Positions 1-5,628 of a DNA stretch of 5,628 nt are shown piece after piece. The notes beneath the pieces are model-generated. The model saw only the letters and a list, made by a program, of their open reading frames with translations, was not told where the DNA came from and ran no database searches. The translations under genes were made by a program, and so were the position numbers. Source of the DNA: Balneolaceae bacterium (GTDB lineage: Bacteria > Bacteroidota > Rhodothermia > Balneolales > Balneolaceae); NCBI GenBank assembly GCA_003555185.1, contig PWFZ01000004.1, positions 1 through 5,628 of the forward strand. The letters are read 5' to 3'. Every line of letters begins with the position of its first letter. The first letter of the stretch is position 1.

Positions 1-98
1 GTATTTTTCTGCGCTTTTTTTTCAGCAATGATCTGCTTTCGGTATTCCGGATCATTAAAATAACGATCCATATCTACCCCTTTCATCTTGTCACTCAT
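1..98 (-). CDS. N-terminal fragment of an unidentified protein, cut by the left edge
   Basis: The leftward frame opens with ATG at 98-96 and stays open to the edge, giving 32 complete codons. The peptide begins MSDKMKGVDMDRYFNDPEYR and continues with a lysine-rich, probably helical stretch. No signal peptide, membrane segment or recognisable motif is present in the visible part, so no function is offered. The start overlaps the end of the lpxH-like gene in the arrangement ATGAGTGA (8 bases shared). This implies translational coupling and co-transcription with the upstream lipid genes. Two in-frame Met codons (residues 5 and 10) are alternative starts. The overlap start is preferred because such overlaps are typical inside operons. 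No SD sequence precedes it. Confidence 0.6.
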   Translation of the reverse strand, partial: MSDKMKGVDMDRYFNDPEYRKQIIAEKKAQKN

Positions 99-864
99 TC
101 TTTAGTATTGTTTTATCATCAATAAACGGTTTAAAATCTTTCGTAGTACCATCCCATGTAACGAGCTTAATTTGCGAATTTGTATACAATGCTACAGTTC
201 GGTGTCGGAAAAAGGTACCGAGATTTATATAGGTTCCAAAGGAAAAGGTTTCAATCCTTGGTATATGATCGTGACCGCATATTACATAATCTACAGGATG
301 TTGTTTCAAAAACTTTTCGGACCAAAAATTTAGTGGTTCCGGATCTTCAACAGGTCGTTTTCTATTAAAATCAGAAAACCACTTCATTAGCTTTAGTCCT
401 GTTTTAGCGGGAAACAGAAGTTGATAAAACTTAATAAATCTACTGTTTCGAAGTATTCGATGAAACAATGGGCGCGCTAAATCAAACCTTTTGTCACTCA
501 TCCCGTCACCATGATGGAGAAATAATTTCTCTTTTCCGATCGTCAATTCACTAAAATCACTTTCTACGTCAAATCCCAGTTCTTTAAAATAGCCGAATGT
601 CCAATTGTCGTGATTTCCGGTTATATAGGTAATGGGTGCTATGTTCTTGTTATAAGATGAGAGCTCTGGTAACACTTTATCGCCGATCTCCGGGTGTGCC
701 TCAGGATACTCCATCCAATAATCAAACAAATCACCCAACAGGTGAATACGAATCCCTTCTTCTTTGCAGTAGTTTATCAGGCAGCAAAGGTCTTCCTCGA
801 TTTCCCGGTTTACAGAAGGTTCGAAAGCACCAAGGTGAACATCAGAAATAAATAGATGCTTCAT
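91..864 (-). CDS. lpxH: LpxH-like UDP-2,3-diacylglucosamine diphosphatase (calcineurin-type metallophosphoesterase)
   Basis: This is a 257-residue protein of the calcineurin-like phosphoesterase fold, close to the usual LpxH length of about 240. All metal-ligand blocks are present in order: DVHLG (D8, H10), GDLFDYW (D45), GNHD (N84, H85), HHGD (H118) and GHDH (H198, H200). LpxH removes UMP from UDP-2,3-diacylglucosamine to give lipid X, the fourth step of lipid A synthesis, at the inner face of the cytoplasmic membrane. The segment between HGD and GHDH is rich in aromatic and basic residues (about 126-170), which fits the membrane-associated helical insertion of the LpxH family. Enterobacterial LpxH has GNRD where this protein has GNHD, so a paralogous phosphoesterase (LpxH2-like) with another substrate remains possible. 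The gene starts 15 bases after the polyprenyl synthase stop. The bases before its ATG (TTTCCTCC) are pyrimidine-rich and offer no SD. Its end overlaps the next leftward gene. Fold and catalysis are certain; the substrate is inferred. Confidence 0.85.
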   Translation of the reverse strand: MKHLFISDVHLGAFEPSVNREIEEDLCCLINYCKEEGIRIHLLGDLFDYWMEYPEAHPEIGDKVLPELSSYNKNIAPITYITGNHDNWTFGYFKELGFDVESDFSELTIGKEKLFLHHGDGMSDKRFDLARPLFHRILRNSRFIKFYQLLFPAKTGLKLMKWFSDFNRKRPVEDPEPLNFWSEKFLKQHPVDYVICGHDHIPRIETFSFGTYINLGTFFRHRTVALYTNSQIKLVTWDGTTKDFKPFIDDKTILKNE

Positions 865-879
865 ATTAAAGGAGGAAAC

Positions 880-1896
880 CTATTTTCGGCGATTTATGAT
901 AAAATGGATAAGTGCTTCGAAGTCTTCGTATCCTTTTTTGACCGGTAGAGACTTTAAGTCATTAAGGGCAAGTTCAGCATATGAGGTCATTGTTTTTTCT
1001 GCTTCTTTTAGTCCGTCATATTTATGTACAAAAGCGACAATCTTATCGATATCCTTATTTCGCTTTTTCCGTTTTTTCATCAACCGCCGAATTTTCAGAG
1101 CTTCAAATTTCGGGGCTTTTTGCAGTGCCTTAATTAAGGGAAGGGTAATTTTTCGTTCCTGAATATCATTGCGCTTGGGTTTGCCGATATCATCAAGCCC
1201 GTAATCAAAAAGGTCGTCTTTTATTTGAAACGCAATGCCAATGTTTAATCCGATTTTGTGCATCTGCTTAATAACATTCTCATCATTTGTGGTTGCCGTA
1301 GCTCCGCACTGACAACAGGCAGCAATTAAACTGGCTGTTTTTTCTGATATAATCTGGAAATATCGCTCTTCCGTCATATTAGACAGCTTCGATGTCTTTA
1401 ACTGTCGCAACTCTCCTTCACTCATCTCTTTAACAGCATTGGAAAGTATTTGAAGTAGCTCATATTCCTCATAATCCAGGGCGATAAGCAATCCTTTAGA
1501 CAGTAAGAAATCACCCAAAAGCACACAGGCCTTGTTTTTCCAAAGTACATTAATACTCAAAAATCCGCGGCGTTTGTCTGCTTCATCAACAACATCATCG
1601 TGTATAAGTGTAGCGGTGTGTAGCAGCTCAATCATAGTGGCTGCTACGTAACTCTTTTTGTCGATCTCACCGAACATTCTTGCCGTCATGAAAACGAGGG
1701 TAGGGCGTATCTCTTTTCCTTTTTGGCGCAGCAGATAGTGTATAATCTGATTTAATAAAAAAACATCTGTGTCAATCTCTTTTTTAAAAAATGTTCGGAA
1801 AGTCTGCAGATGATCCTTAACCGGAAGGGTGATTTCATCCAGAGATAAGTTTTTAGATTGAGACTCGATTCGAGTAGGAGTTGCCTGTTCGGCCAT
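880..1896 (-). CDS. Long-chain all-trans polyprenyl diphosphate synthase
   Basis: This 338-residue protein belongs to the trans-isoprenyl diphosphate synthase family (IspA/IspB/HepT fold). It condenses isopentenyl diphosphate units onto an allylic primer in the cytoplasm. Visible motifs are KGKEIRP (59-65, IPP binding), the first Asp-rich motif DDVVD followed by RRG (100-111), GDFLL (128-132), the EKTA region (185-188), and the second Asp-rich motif as FQIKDDLFD (223-231) followed by GKPKRND. The residue five positions before the first DDxxD is a small alanine (A95), where short-chain FPP/GGPP synthases usually carry an aromatic. This predicts a long product of the octaprenyl or heptaprenyl class, probably a menaquinone side chain. 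Chain length is an inference. The ATG at 1896 follows an AT-rich leader without an SD. It is the first gene leftward from the divergent spacer and the likely promoter-proximal gene of this block. Confidence 0.93.
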   Translation of the reverse strand: MAEQATPTRIESQSKNLSLDEITLPVKDHLQTFRTFFKKEIDTDVFLLNQIIHYLLRQKGKEIRPTLVFMTARMFGEIDKKSYVAATMIELLHTATLIHDDVVDEADKRRGFLSINVLWKNKACVLLGDFLLSKGLLIALDYEEYELLQILSNAVKEMSEGELRQLKTSKLSNMTEERYFQIISEKTASLIAACCQCGATATTNDENVIKQMHKIGLNIGIAFQIKDDLFDYGLDDIGKPKRNDIQERKITLPLIKALQKAPKFEALKIRRLMKKRKKRNKDIDKIVAFVHKYDGLKEAEKTMTSYAELALNDLKSLPVKKGYEDFEALIHFIINRRK

Positions 1897-2024
1897 AATT
1901 GTAGTTTGTTGGCAATGATTTAAATGAAAATAAGAATAATAGAGATTAAATAGTTGCGCAAAGACGAATGTGTACTTAGTTTACTTGCTTATTCTAAATT
2001 CGAACTCAAAATATCATAAATCAA
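1897..2024. promoter_or_regulatory. Divergent promoter region between the polyprenyl synthase gene and pfkA
   Basis: This 128-base AT-rich spacer is the only place where transcription of both blocks can start. Near its centre is a perfect 8-base palindrome, TTGCGCAA (1954-1961). Rightward, TTG at 1954-1956 is followed after 20 bases by TAGTTTAC (1977-1984). Leftward, TTG at 1961-1959 is followed after 20 bases by TATTCTTA (1938-1931). Both resemble, at 4 of 6 fixed positions, the Bacteroidota housekeeping promoter pattern (TTTG, about 19-21 bases, TAnnTTTG). Predicted leaders would be roughly 30-35 bases on each side. That this spacer holds the promoters is a safe inference from layout; the exact boxes are weak matches. 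Confidence 0.5.
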
Positions 2025-2993
2025 TTGAAAACAATAGGCGTTCTTACAAGTGGTGGAGATGCTCCGGGGATGAATGCTGCTATAAGAGCAGTAGTACGTA
2101 CAGCTCATTCTGTGGGCTGGAAAGTCATAGCTATCAGGCATGGATATAAAGGATTGATTGAAGGTAATTATAAAACCGTAGACACATCGGATGTATCAAA
2201 TATTATCCAAAGGGGTGGAACGGTGTTGAAATCTGCCCGATGTGAAGAGTTTAGAAGTCCGGAAGGTCGTGCCAAAGCTGCTAAAGTAATTAAAGATGCC
2301 GGTATTGATGCTCTTATAACTATTGGTGGAGATGGTACTTTTCAGGGAGCTGCACTTCTTGGGAAAGAGCATGATATATCGGTTATAGGTATTCCGGCTA
2401 CAATTGATAATGATTTAGTGGGGTCGGATGAAACCATTGGCTACGATACAGCGCTAAATACTGCTGTTGATGCCATAGATAAAATTCGGGATACTGCCGA
2501 TGCTCATGACAGGATGTTTCTTGTGGAAGTTATGGGGCGGGACGCCGGGTTTATCGCTCTTGAAACAGGTATTTCAGGGGGGGCAGAATTAATTTTACTG
2601 CCGGAATCTCTCACAAAAATGAAAGAAGTAAAGGGATCGCTGAATAAAGTATTGGAATCACAAAGGCGCAGCAGCTTGGTAGTTGTGGCTGAAGGTGACG
2701 AAACCGGTGGTGCTCTTAAACTCGCGGATAAACTCAGAGGCGATTTTAAACAGTATGATATACGTGTCTGTATTTTGGGGCACGTTCAGCGGGGCGGAAG
2801 TCCAACAGCTCGAGACAGGGTGTTAGCCAGTAGGCTGGGGCATGCGGCAATTAGGGTGTTGGAGGAAGGTCATAGTCAGGTTATGGTTGGTATCGTTAAT
2901 AATGATATAAAAATAACCCCGCTAAAAATGACATTCGGTAAAAAGAAAGATATAAATTTTGGTCTGGTAGACTTAGCAAAAACCTTAAGATAA
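2025..2993 (+). CDS. pfkA: ATP-dependent 6-phosphofructokinase
   Basis: This 322-residue protein has the length of E. coli PfkA (320). It phosphorylates fructose-6-phosphate to fructose-1,6-bisphosphate, the committed step of glycolysis, in the cytoplasm. Motifs in order: SGGDAPGMNAAIR (9-21, phosphate loop), KSAR (69-72, ATP binding), GGDGT (101-105), PATIDND (124-130, catalytic D128), MGRDAG (170-175, substrate contact), E223, and GHVQRGGSPTARDR (252-265, sugar phosphate binding). Glycine after GGD (G104) and absence of lysine in the TIDND motif point to ATP rather than pyrophosphate as donor. Effector-site residues R21, R25, R155 and E188 match those of the allosteric bacterial enzymes, so ADP/PEP regulation is possible. 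Start: TTG at 2025 gives the exact family N-terminus (MKTIGVLTSGGD). An in-frame TAA lies at 1995-1997 and no ATG or GTG falls between, so TTG is the best choice. No SD precedes it. pgi follows after 8 bases. Confidence 0.97.
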   Translation: MKTIGVLTSGGDAPGMNAAIRAVVRTAHSVGWKVIAIRHGYKGLIEGNYKTVDTSDVSNIIQRGGTVLKSARCEEFRSPEGRAKAAKVIKDAGIDALITIGGDGTFQGAALLGKEHDISVIGIPATIDNDLVGSDETIGYDTALNTAVDAIDKIRDTADAHDRMFLVEVMGRDAGFIALETGISGGAELILLPESLTKMKEVKGSLNKVLESQRRSSLVVVAEGDETGGALKLADKLRGDFKQYDIRVCILGHVQRGGSPTARDRVLASRLGHAAIRVLEEGHSQVMVGIVNNDIKITPLKMTFGKKKDINFGLVDLAKTLR

Positions 2994-3001
2994 TTTAAGC
3001 A

Positions 3002-4288
3002 ATGGTAACTGTAGATATTGATGGTGCACGTGGGTTTATAACAGAGGATGAATTTAATCAAGGCAAAAAAAGAGCTGAAGGTGCATTTGAAAAAGTAAAA
3101 AAAGGTTCAGGGCCGGGAAATGAGTGGCTCGGCTGGCGAAGAATTTTAGATCAGCCGAATGATGCTGAGCTCGATAGAATTGAGCAACACGCACTGTCTG
3201 TCCGTGAAGACGCAGATATATTTATTGTTTGTGGTATCGGTGGTTCTTATCAGGGGGCGAAAGCAATTATCGAAGCGTTAAAAAAACCTTTTGATTCCCG
3301 TGGTCCCGAAATATTATTTGCCGGTCACAATATGAGCGGAAACTATCTTAAACAGCTTTTGAGCTATTTAAAACAGCCGAAAGAGGACGGTTCTGAAAAA
3401 AGTGTTTATCTGAACGTTATTTCAAAGTCGGGTACTACACTCGAAACAGCCATTGCATTCCGGACAATTCGCAGCTGGATGCACGAACAATATGGTGAAG
3501 AGACCAAAAATCGAATTACGGCTACAACAGGTCCAACCGGTGGGGTTCTAAATCAAATTATTGATGAAGAAGGATATCATAAATATGAAATCCCTGACGA
3601 TATTGGCGGACGATTTTCTGTACTGACTCCGGTGGGTCTATTTCCTGTTTCCGTTGCCGGTATTGATATACAAACACTTTTTTATGGGGCAGTTGCCGAG
3701 TATAAAACCAATGAATCTGATCCTGAAAGCCTTTTAAATTATGCAGCACTTCGGTTTAAAATGCACAAAAAAGGATACGCTTTAGATGTGATTGGCTCTT
3801 TTGAACCCGAGCTCTCCGGCTTCTGCGGATGGACTCAACAGTTACTTGGAGAGAGTGAGGGTAAGGAAGGGAAGGGGTTGTTCCCTGCAACGGCCTCATA
3901 TTCAACTGACTTACATAGCATTGGCCAAATGATACAGCAAGGGCAACGAAATATGATGGAGACTCTGCTTGTGATAGATAAGCCATTTTCTGATCTCACC
4001 CTTGTTGCTGCTCACAATGATGTAGATCAATTAGATTATCTTACCGGACGATCCATACACGAAATTAATAAAAGTGCACTTGAGGGGACCTGTCAGGCGC
4101 ATATAGAAGGAGGTGTGCCAGTTGTAAGAGTTGGTTTAGATAAACTGAATGCACAGCAAATGGGTCGCCTCATCTATTTTTATGAGCTCTTTACGGCCGT
4201 GTATGTATATATGCTTGAAGTAAATCCATTTAATCAGCCCGGTGTTGAAAATTATAAAAAAGCGATGTATCGCCTTTTAGGAAAATAA
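3002..4288 (+). CDS. pgi: Glucose-6-phosphate isomerase, short bacterial type
   Basis: This 428-residue protein interconverts glucose-6-phosphate and fructose-6-phosphate in the cytoplasm, supplying the substrate of the adjacent PfkA. It belongs to the shorter bacterial form (about 450 residues in Bacillus) rather than the roughly 550-residue E. coli/animal form. Two SIS domains are visible. The first carries GIGGSYQGAKA (78-88) and SKSGTTLETA (141-150, phosphate binding). Family signature 1 is at DDIGGRFSVLTPVG (199-212, with R204). The catalytic base is E284 in LGESEGKEGKG, the ring-opening His is H305 in STDLHSIGQ, and signature 2 is NPFNQPGVENYKK (408-420) with catalytic K419. All key residues are present, so it should be active. 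The ATG lies 8 bases after the pfkA stop without an SD, which suggests re-initiation or coupling. The last codon is one base away from the next gene's ATG. Confidence 0.97.
   Translation: MVTVDIDGARGFITEDEFNQGKKRAEGAFEKVKKGSGPGNEWLGWRRILDQPNDAELDRIEQHALSVREDADIFIVCGIGGSYQGAKAIIEALKKPFDSRGPEILFAGHNMSGNYLKQLLSYLKQPKEDGSEKSVYLNVISKSGTTLETAIAFRTIRSWMHEQYGEETKNRITATTGPTGGVLNQIIDEEGYHKYEIPDDIGGRFSVLTPVGLFPVSVAGIDIQTLFYGAVAEYKTNESDPESLLNYAALRFKMHKKGYALDVIGSFEPELSGFCGWTQQLLGESEGKEGKGLFPATASYSTDLHSIGQMIQQGQRNMMETLLVIDKPFSDLTLVAAHNDVDQLDYLTGRSIHEINKSALEGTCQAHIEGGVPVVRVGLDKLNAQQMGRLIYFYELFTAVYVYMLEVNPFNQPGVENYKKAMYRLLGK
4279..4282 (+). promoter_or_regulatory. Probable ribosome binding site for the deoxynucleoside kinase
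   Basis: AGGA lies inside the last codons of pgi, seven bases before the kinase ATG. It is the only convincing SD-like element at any start in the window. With a one-base intergenic gap, translation of the kinase is probably coupled to pgi. Confidence 0.4.
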
Positions 4289-4289
4289 G

Positions 4290-4931
4290 ATGACAGACAG
4301 CTCAGGAAATAAACATAAATACGTTGCCATTGCGGGTAATATTGGTGCAGGAAAATCTTCCCTGACTAATCTTTTAGGTCAGAATTTTGATTGGAAAGCT
4401 TACTATGAATCTGTAGACGATAATCCCTATCTATCAGATTTTTATGAAGATATGAGGCGATGGAGTTTTAACCTTCAGATCTATTTTCTCTCAAGTAGAT
4501 TTCGTCATCAAAAAATTATGCTTTCTTCAGGGACTAGTATAATCCAGGATCGTACAATTTATGAGGATGTGGAAATTTTTGCAAAAAACCTTCACGACAT
4601 GAATTTAATGAGTGATCGTGATTTCAAAAATTACAGTGCTCTGTTTCATGAAATGAATTCTTATCTGCGTCCGCCCGATCTGCTTATATATTTACGCGCA
4701 CAGGTTCCTACGCTGGTAAGACAAATTCAGCAGCGGGGAAGGGATTATGAAAACACAATTCGGATCGATTATCTCGAAAGGTTAAATAAACTTTACGAAG
4801 ACTGGATTGATAGATATGAGCATCAGAAGCTTATTATTGACACAGATAATCTTGATTTTGTAAATAATAAAGAAGATCTCGGTAAGGTTATAGAATTAGT
4901 AGAACAACGGTTGTTTGGTTTGTTTAACTGA
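4290..4931 (+). CDS. Deoxynucleoside kinase (dCK/dGK-like family)
   Basis: This 213-residue protein phosphorylates deoxynucleosides to 5'-monophosphates with ATP, the first step of dNTP salvage in the cytoplasm. Features: P-loop GNIGAGKSS (16-24), catalytic E40 in YYESVDDNPY, the RRWSFNLQIYFLSSRFRHQ segment (Q63, R70), the DRTIYED motif (87-93) replacing ERSxYxD of human dCK, and an arginine-rich LID RQIQQRGRDYE (144-154). Aligned by eye to human dCK, Q63, R70 and D93 correspond to Q97, R104 and D133. These contact the base and exclude thymidine in dCK/dGK, while dT-accepting insect and mitochondrial enzymes have Met and Ala there. This predicts dA, dG and/or dC as substrates; which of them cannot be told. 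It sits one base after pgi (TAAGATG) and is likely coupled to it. The family is common in Gram-positives and Bacteroidota and missing from E. coli. Confidence 0.93.
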   Translation: MTDSSGNKHKYVAIAGNIGAGKSSLTNLLGQNFDWKAYYESVDDNPYLSDFYEDMRRWSFNLQIYFLSSRFRHQKIMLSSGTSIIQDRTIYEDVEIFAKNLHDMNLMSDRDFKNYSALFHEMNSYLRPPDLLIYLRAQVPTLVRQIQQRGRDYENTIRIDYLERLNKLYEDWIDRYEHQKLIIDTDNLDFVNNKEDLGKVIELVEQRLFGLFN

Positions 4932-4963
4932 ATTGCTTTACAAAAGATAACTCCCTATTTTTA
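4932..4963 (+). promoter_or_regulatory. Possible internal promoter before the DUF177 gene
   Basis: Within this 32-base gap, TTG (4933-4935) is followed after 20 bases by TATTTTTA (4956-4963). The latter matches five of six fixed positions of the Bacteroidota TAnnTTTG box at the usual spacing. The same bases can be read as a weak sigma-70 pair (TTGCTT, 17 bases, TATTTT). Either would start transcription at about 4968, after the GTG assigned as start, so the promoter and that start cannot both serve one transcript. AT-rich DNA yields such matches by chance. Confidence 0.2.
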
Positions 4964-5485
4964 GTGGCTATTGTGGAAACGTCAAAACTTACATTCAAAA
5001 TTCAGGAATTACCGGAAGGGGCAAGCGAAAAGCACGTCGATCTTCCAAAAAACTATTTTGAGTTTGAAGAGGAAATGCATCTTCTGGAAGCATCAGTTGA
5101 TGTGTCATTTTACCGGACAGACCACTTTATAAAATGCTCATTCACTGTTACATCTACCTTAGAGTTGATTTGTGACAGGAGCCTGAAACCGTTTGAATTA
5201 AATTCTACCGGATCATTTGATATATTGTTCGAGCCTGGCGACGTGGAAGAGTCCGAAACTGCAGAAAGCGCAGTTCGTCAAATTCCCAAAAACAGCTTAG
5301 TTCTGGATATTGATAAAGAAGTTCGTGATACAATGTTATTAGGTGTTCCAACACGGAAAATTCACCCTGATTATTTAGACGAAGAAGGAGTTCCGACAGA
5401 GTTTGAGACTAAGAAATTTGGCGATATAAAAGAAGATTCTGATTCCATCGATCCAAGATGGGAAGAGTTAAGAAAACTAAAGTAA
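4964..5485 (+). CDS. DUF177 / YceD family protein (23S rRNA accumulation protein homologue)
   Basis: This 173-residue soluble, acidic protein resembles the DUF177 (YceD) family. E. coli and plant members are needed for normal 23S rRNA accumulation; the molecular mechanism is not settled. Visible family marks are an N-terminal strand with IQELPEG (13-19), the central LELICDRSLKPFE (66-78, with C70) and the typical C-terminal DPRWEELRKL (163-172). Only one cysteine of the usual central pair is evident. No signal peptide or membrane segment is seen. The strongest support is position: rpmF follows 21 bases later, the hallmark arrangement of this family, often continued by plsX and fabH beyond the window. 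The GTG at 4964 is taken as start. A second in-frame GTG at 4973 would shorten it by three residues, and no ATG is available upstream (an in-frame TAA lies at 4925-4927). No SD is obvious before either. Confidence 0.85.
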   Translation: MAIVETSKLTFKIQELPEGASEKHVDLPKNYFEFEEEMHLLEASVDVSFYRTDHFIKCSFTVTSTLELICDRSLKPFELNSTGSFDILFEPGDVEESETAESAVRQIPKNSLVLDIDKEVRDTMLLGVPTRKIHPDYLDEEGVPTEFETKKFGDIKEDSDSIDPRWEELRKLK

Positions 5486-5506
5486 ATATTTAAATAAAAT
5501 AATTAG

Positions 5507-5628
5507 ATGGCACACCCAAAACGAAAGACATCCAAAGCTCGCAAAAACAAACGAAGAGCACACCTAAGCTTAAATGATGTCACTCTCGCAGAATGCTCGA
5601 ACTGTGGCGCAATGCATCGTTACCATCA
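5507..5628 (+). CDS. rpmF: 50S ribosomal protein L32 (bL32), N-terminal part, cut by the right edge
   Basis: The frame from ATG at 5507 gives 40 complete codons before the window ends. The peptide begins [19 protein letters not shown], the basic tail characteristic of bL32, which threads into the large ribosomal subunit near the peptidyl transferase region. It is followed by C30-S-N-C33, the first half of the zinc-binding pair. The second CxxC should lie beyond the edge. Presence of the first CxxC indicates the zinc-containing (C+) form. The spacer from the DUF177 gene is purely AT-rich with no SD. bL32 genes are commonly co-transcribed with DUF177 genes, as here. Confidence 0.96.
   Translation, partial: MAHPKRKTSKARKNKRRAHLSLNDVTLAECSNCGAMHRYH

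Noticed and set aside
49..69. Inverted repeat GGATC / GATCC with an 11-base loop
   Set aside because: The stem is only 5 bases, there is no T-run, and it lies within the coding part of the left-edge gene; not a terminator.
636..851. Rightward open frame of 71 codons inside the lpxH-like gene
   Set aside because: It lies opposite a gene with intact catalytic motifs and its translation resembles nothing known; a chance frame.
868..875. Perfect rightward SD-like AAAGGAGG followed by an open frame from 896 to 1162
   Set aside because: The spacing to that ATG is about 20 bases, too long for an SD. The frame is antisense to the well-supported polyprenyl synthase, and its translation is low-complexity with no family features.
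2994..3001. Possible terminator or promoter between pfkA and pgi
   Set aside because: The gap is eight AT-rich bases with no room for a hairpin; it is better read as an operon junction.
2876..3061. Leftward open frame of 61 codons spanning the pfkA-pgi junction
   Set aside because: The translation is hydrophobic-looking only because it is antisense to AT-rich codons. It overlaps both real genes and has no SD or promoter-like element.
3558..3986. Two leftward open frames of 63 and 76 codons inside pgi
   Set aside because: They are fully antisense to conserved pgi coding sequence, have no leader or motif, and are explained by its codon use.
5486..5506. AT-only spacer before rpmF as a possible leader-peptide or L32 autoregulatory element
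   Set aside because: At 21 bases and without stem-forming sequence it cannot hold a structured regulator.

Overview
The window reads as ordinary chromosomal DNA from a Gram-negative, AT-leaning bacterium. It most resembles the Bacteroidota/Balneolota/Rhodothermota group. Support for this: an LpxH-type lipid A hydrolase with a GNHD motif, a bacterial short-form Pgi, a deoxynucleoside kinase of the dCK/dGK type (absent from E. coli), and starts that almost all lack a Shine-Dalgarno (SD) sequence. The placement is an inference from gene content and translation signals, not from a marker gene.

Layout: two divergent gene blocks flank a 128-base AT-rich spacer at 1897-2024. The leftward block, read from the spacer, is a long-chain polyprenyl diphosphate synthase (1896-880), an LpxH-like metallophosphoesterase (864-91), and the first 32 codons of an unidentified gene that overlaps lpxH by 8 bases and runs off the left edge (98-1). 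The theme is envelope and isoprenoid lipids. The rightward block is pfkA (2025-2993, TTG start), pgi (3002-4288), a deoxynucleoside kinase (4290-4931), a DUF177/YceD-family gene (4964-5485, GTG start) and the start of rpmF, ribosomal protein L32 (5507 to the right edge). Gaps are 8, 1, 32 and 21 bases. No terminator-like hairpin is visible between the rightward genes, so read-through is plausible.

How the genes fit together: Pgi and PfkA catalyse two consecutive steps of upper glycolysis (glucose-6-P to fructose-6-P to fructose-1,6-bisphosphate). The kinase salvages deoxynucleosides for DNA synthesis. The DUF177-rpmF pair is a widely conserved ribosome-related pair. The leftward genes supply a long prenyl tail (quinone side chain or similar) and a lipid A step.

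No mobile element, CRISPR array, RNA gene, long repeat or clearly novel system is visible. The points that merit a second look are modest: the scarcity of SD sites, a TTGCGCAA palindrome that may serve both divergent promoters, predicted substrate residues in the deoxynucleoside kinase, a PATIDND variant in PfkA, the GNHD variant in LpxH, and the start of the DUF177 gene.
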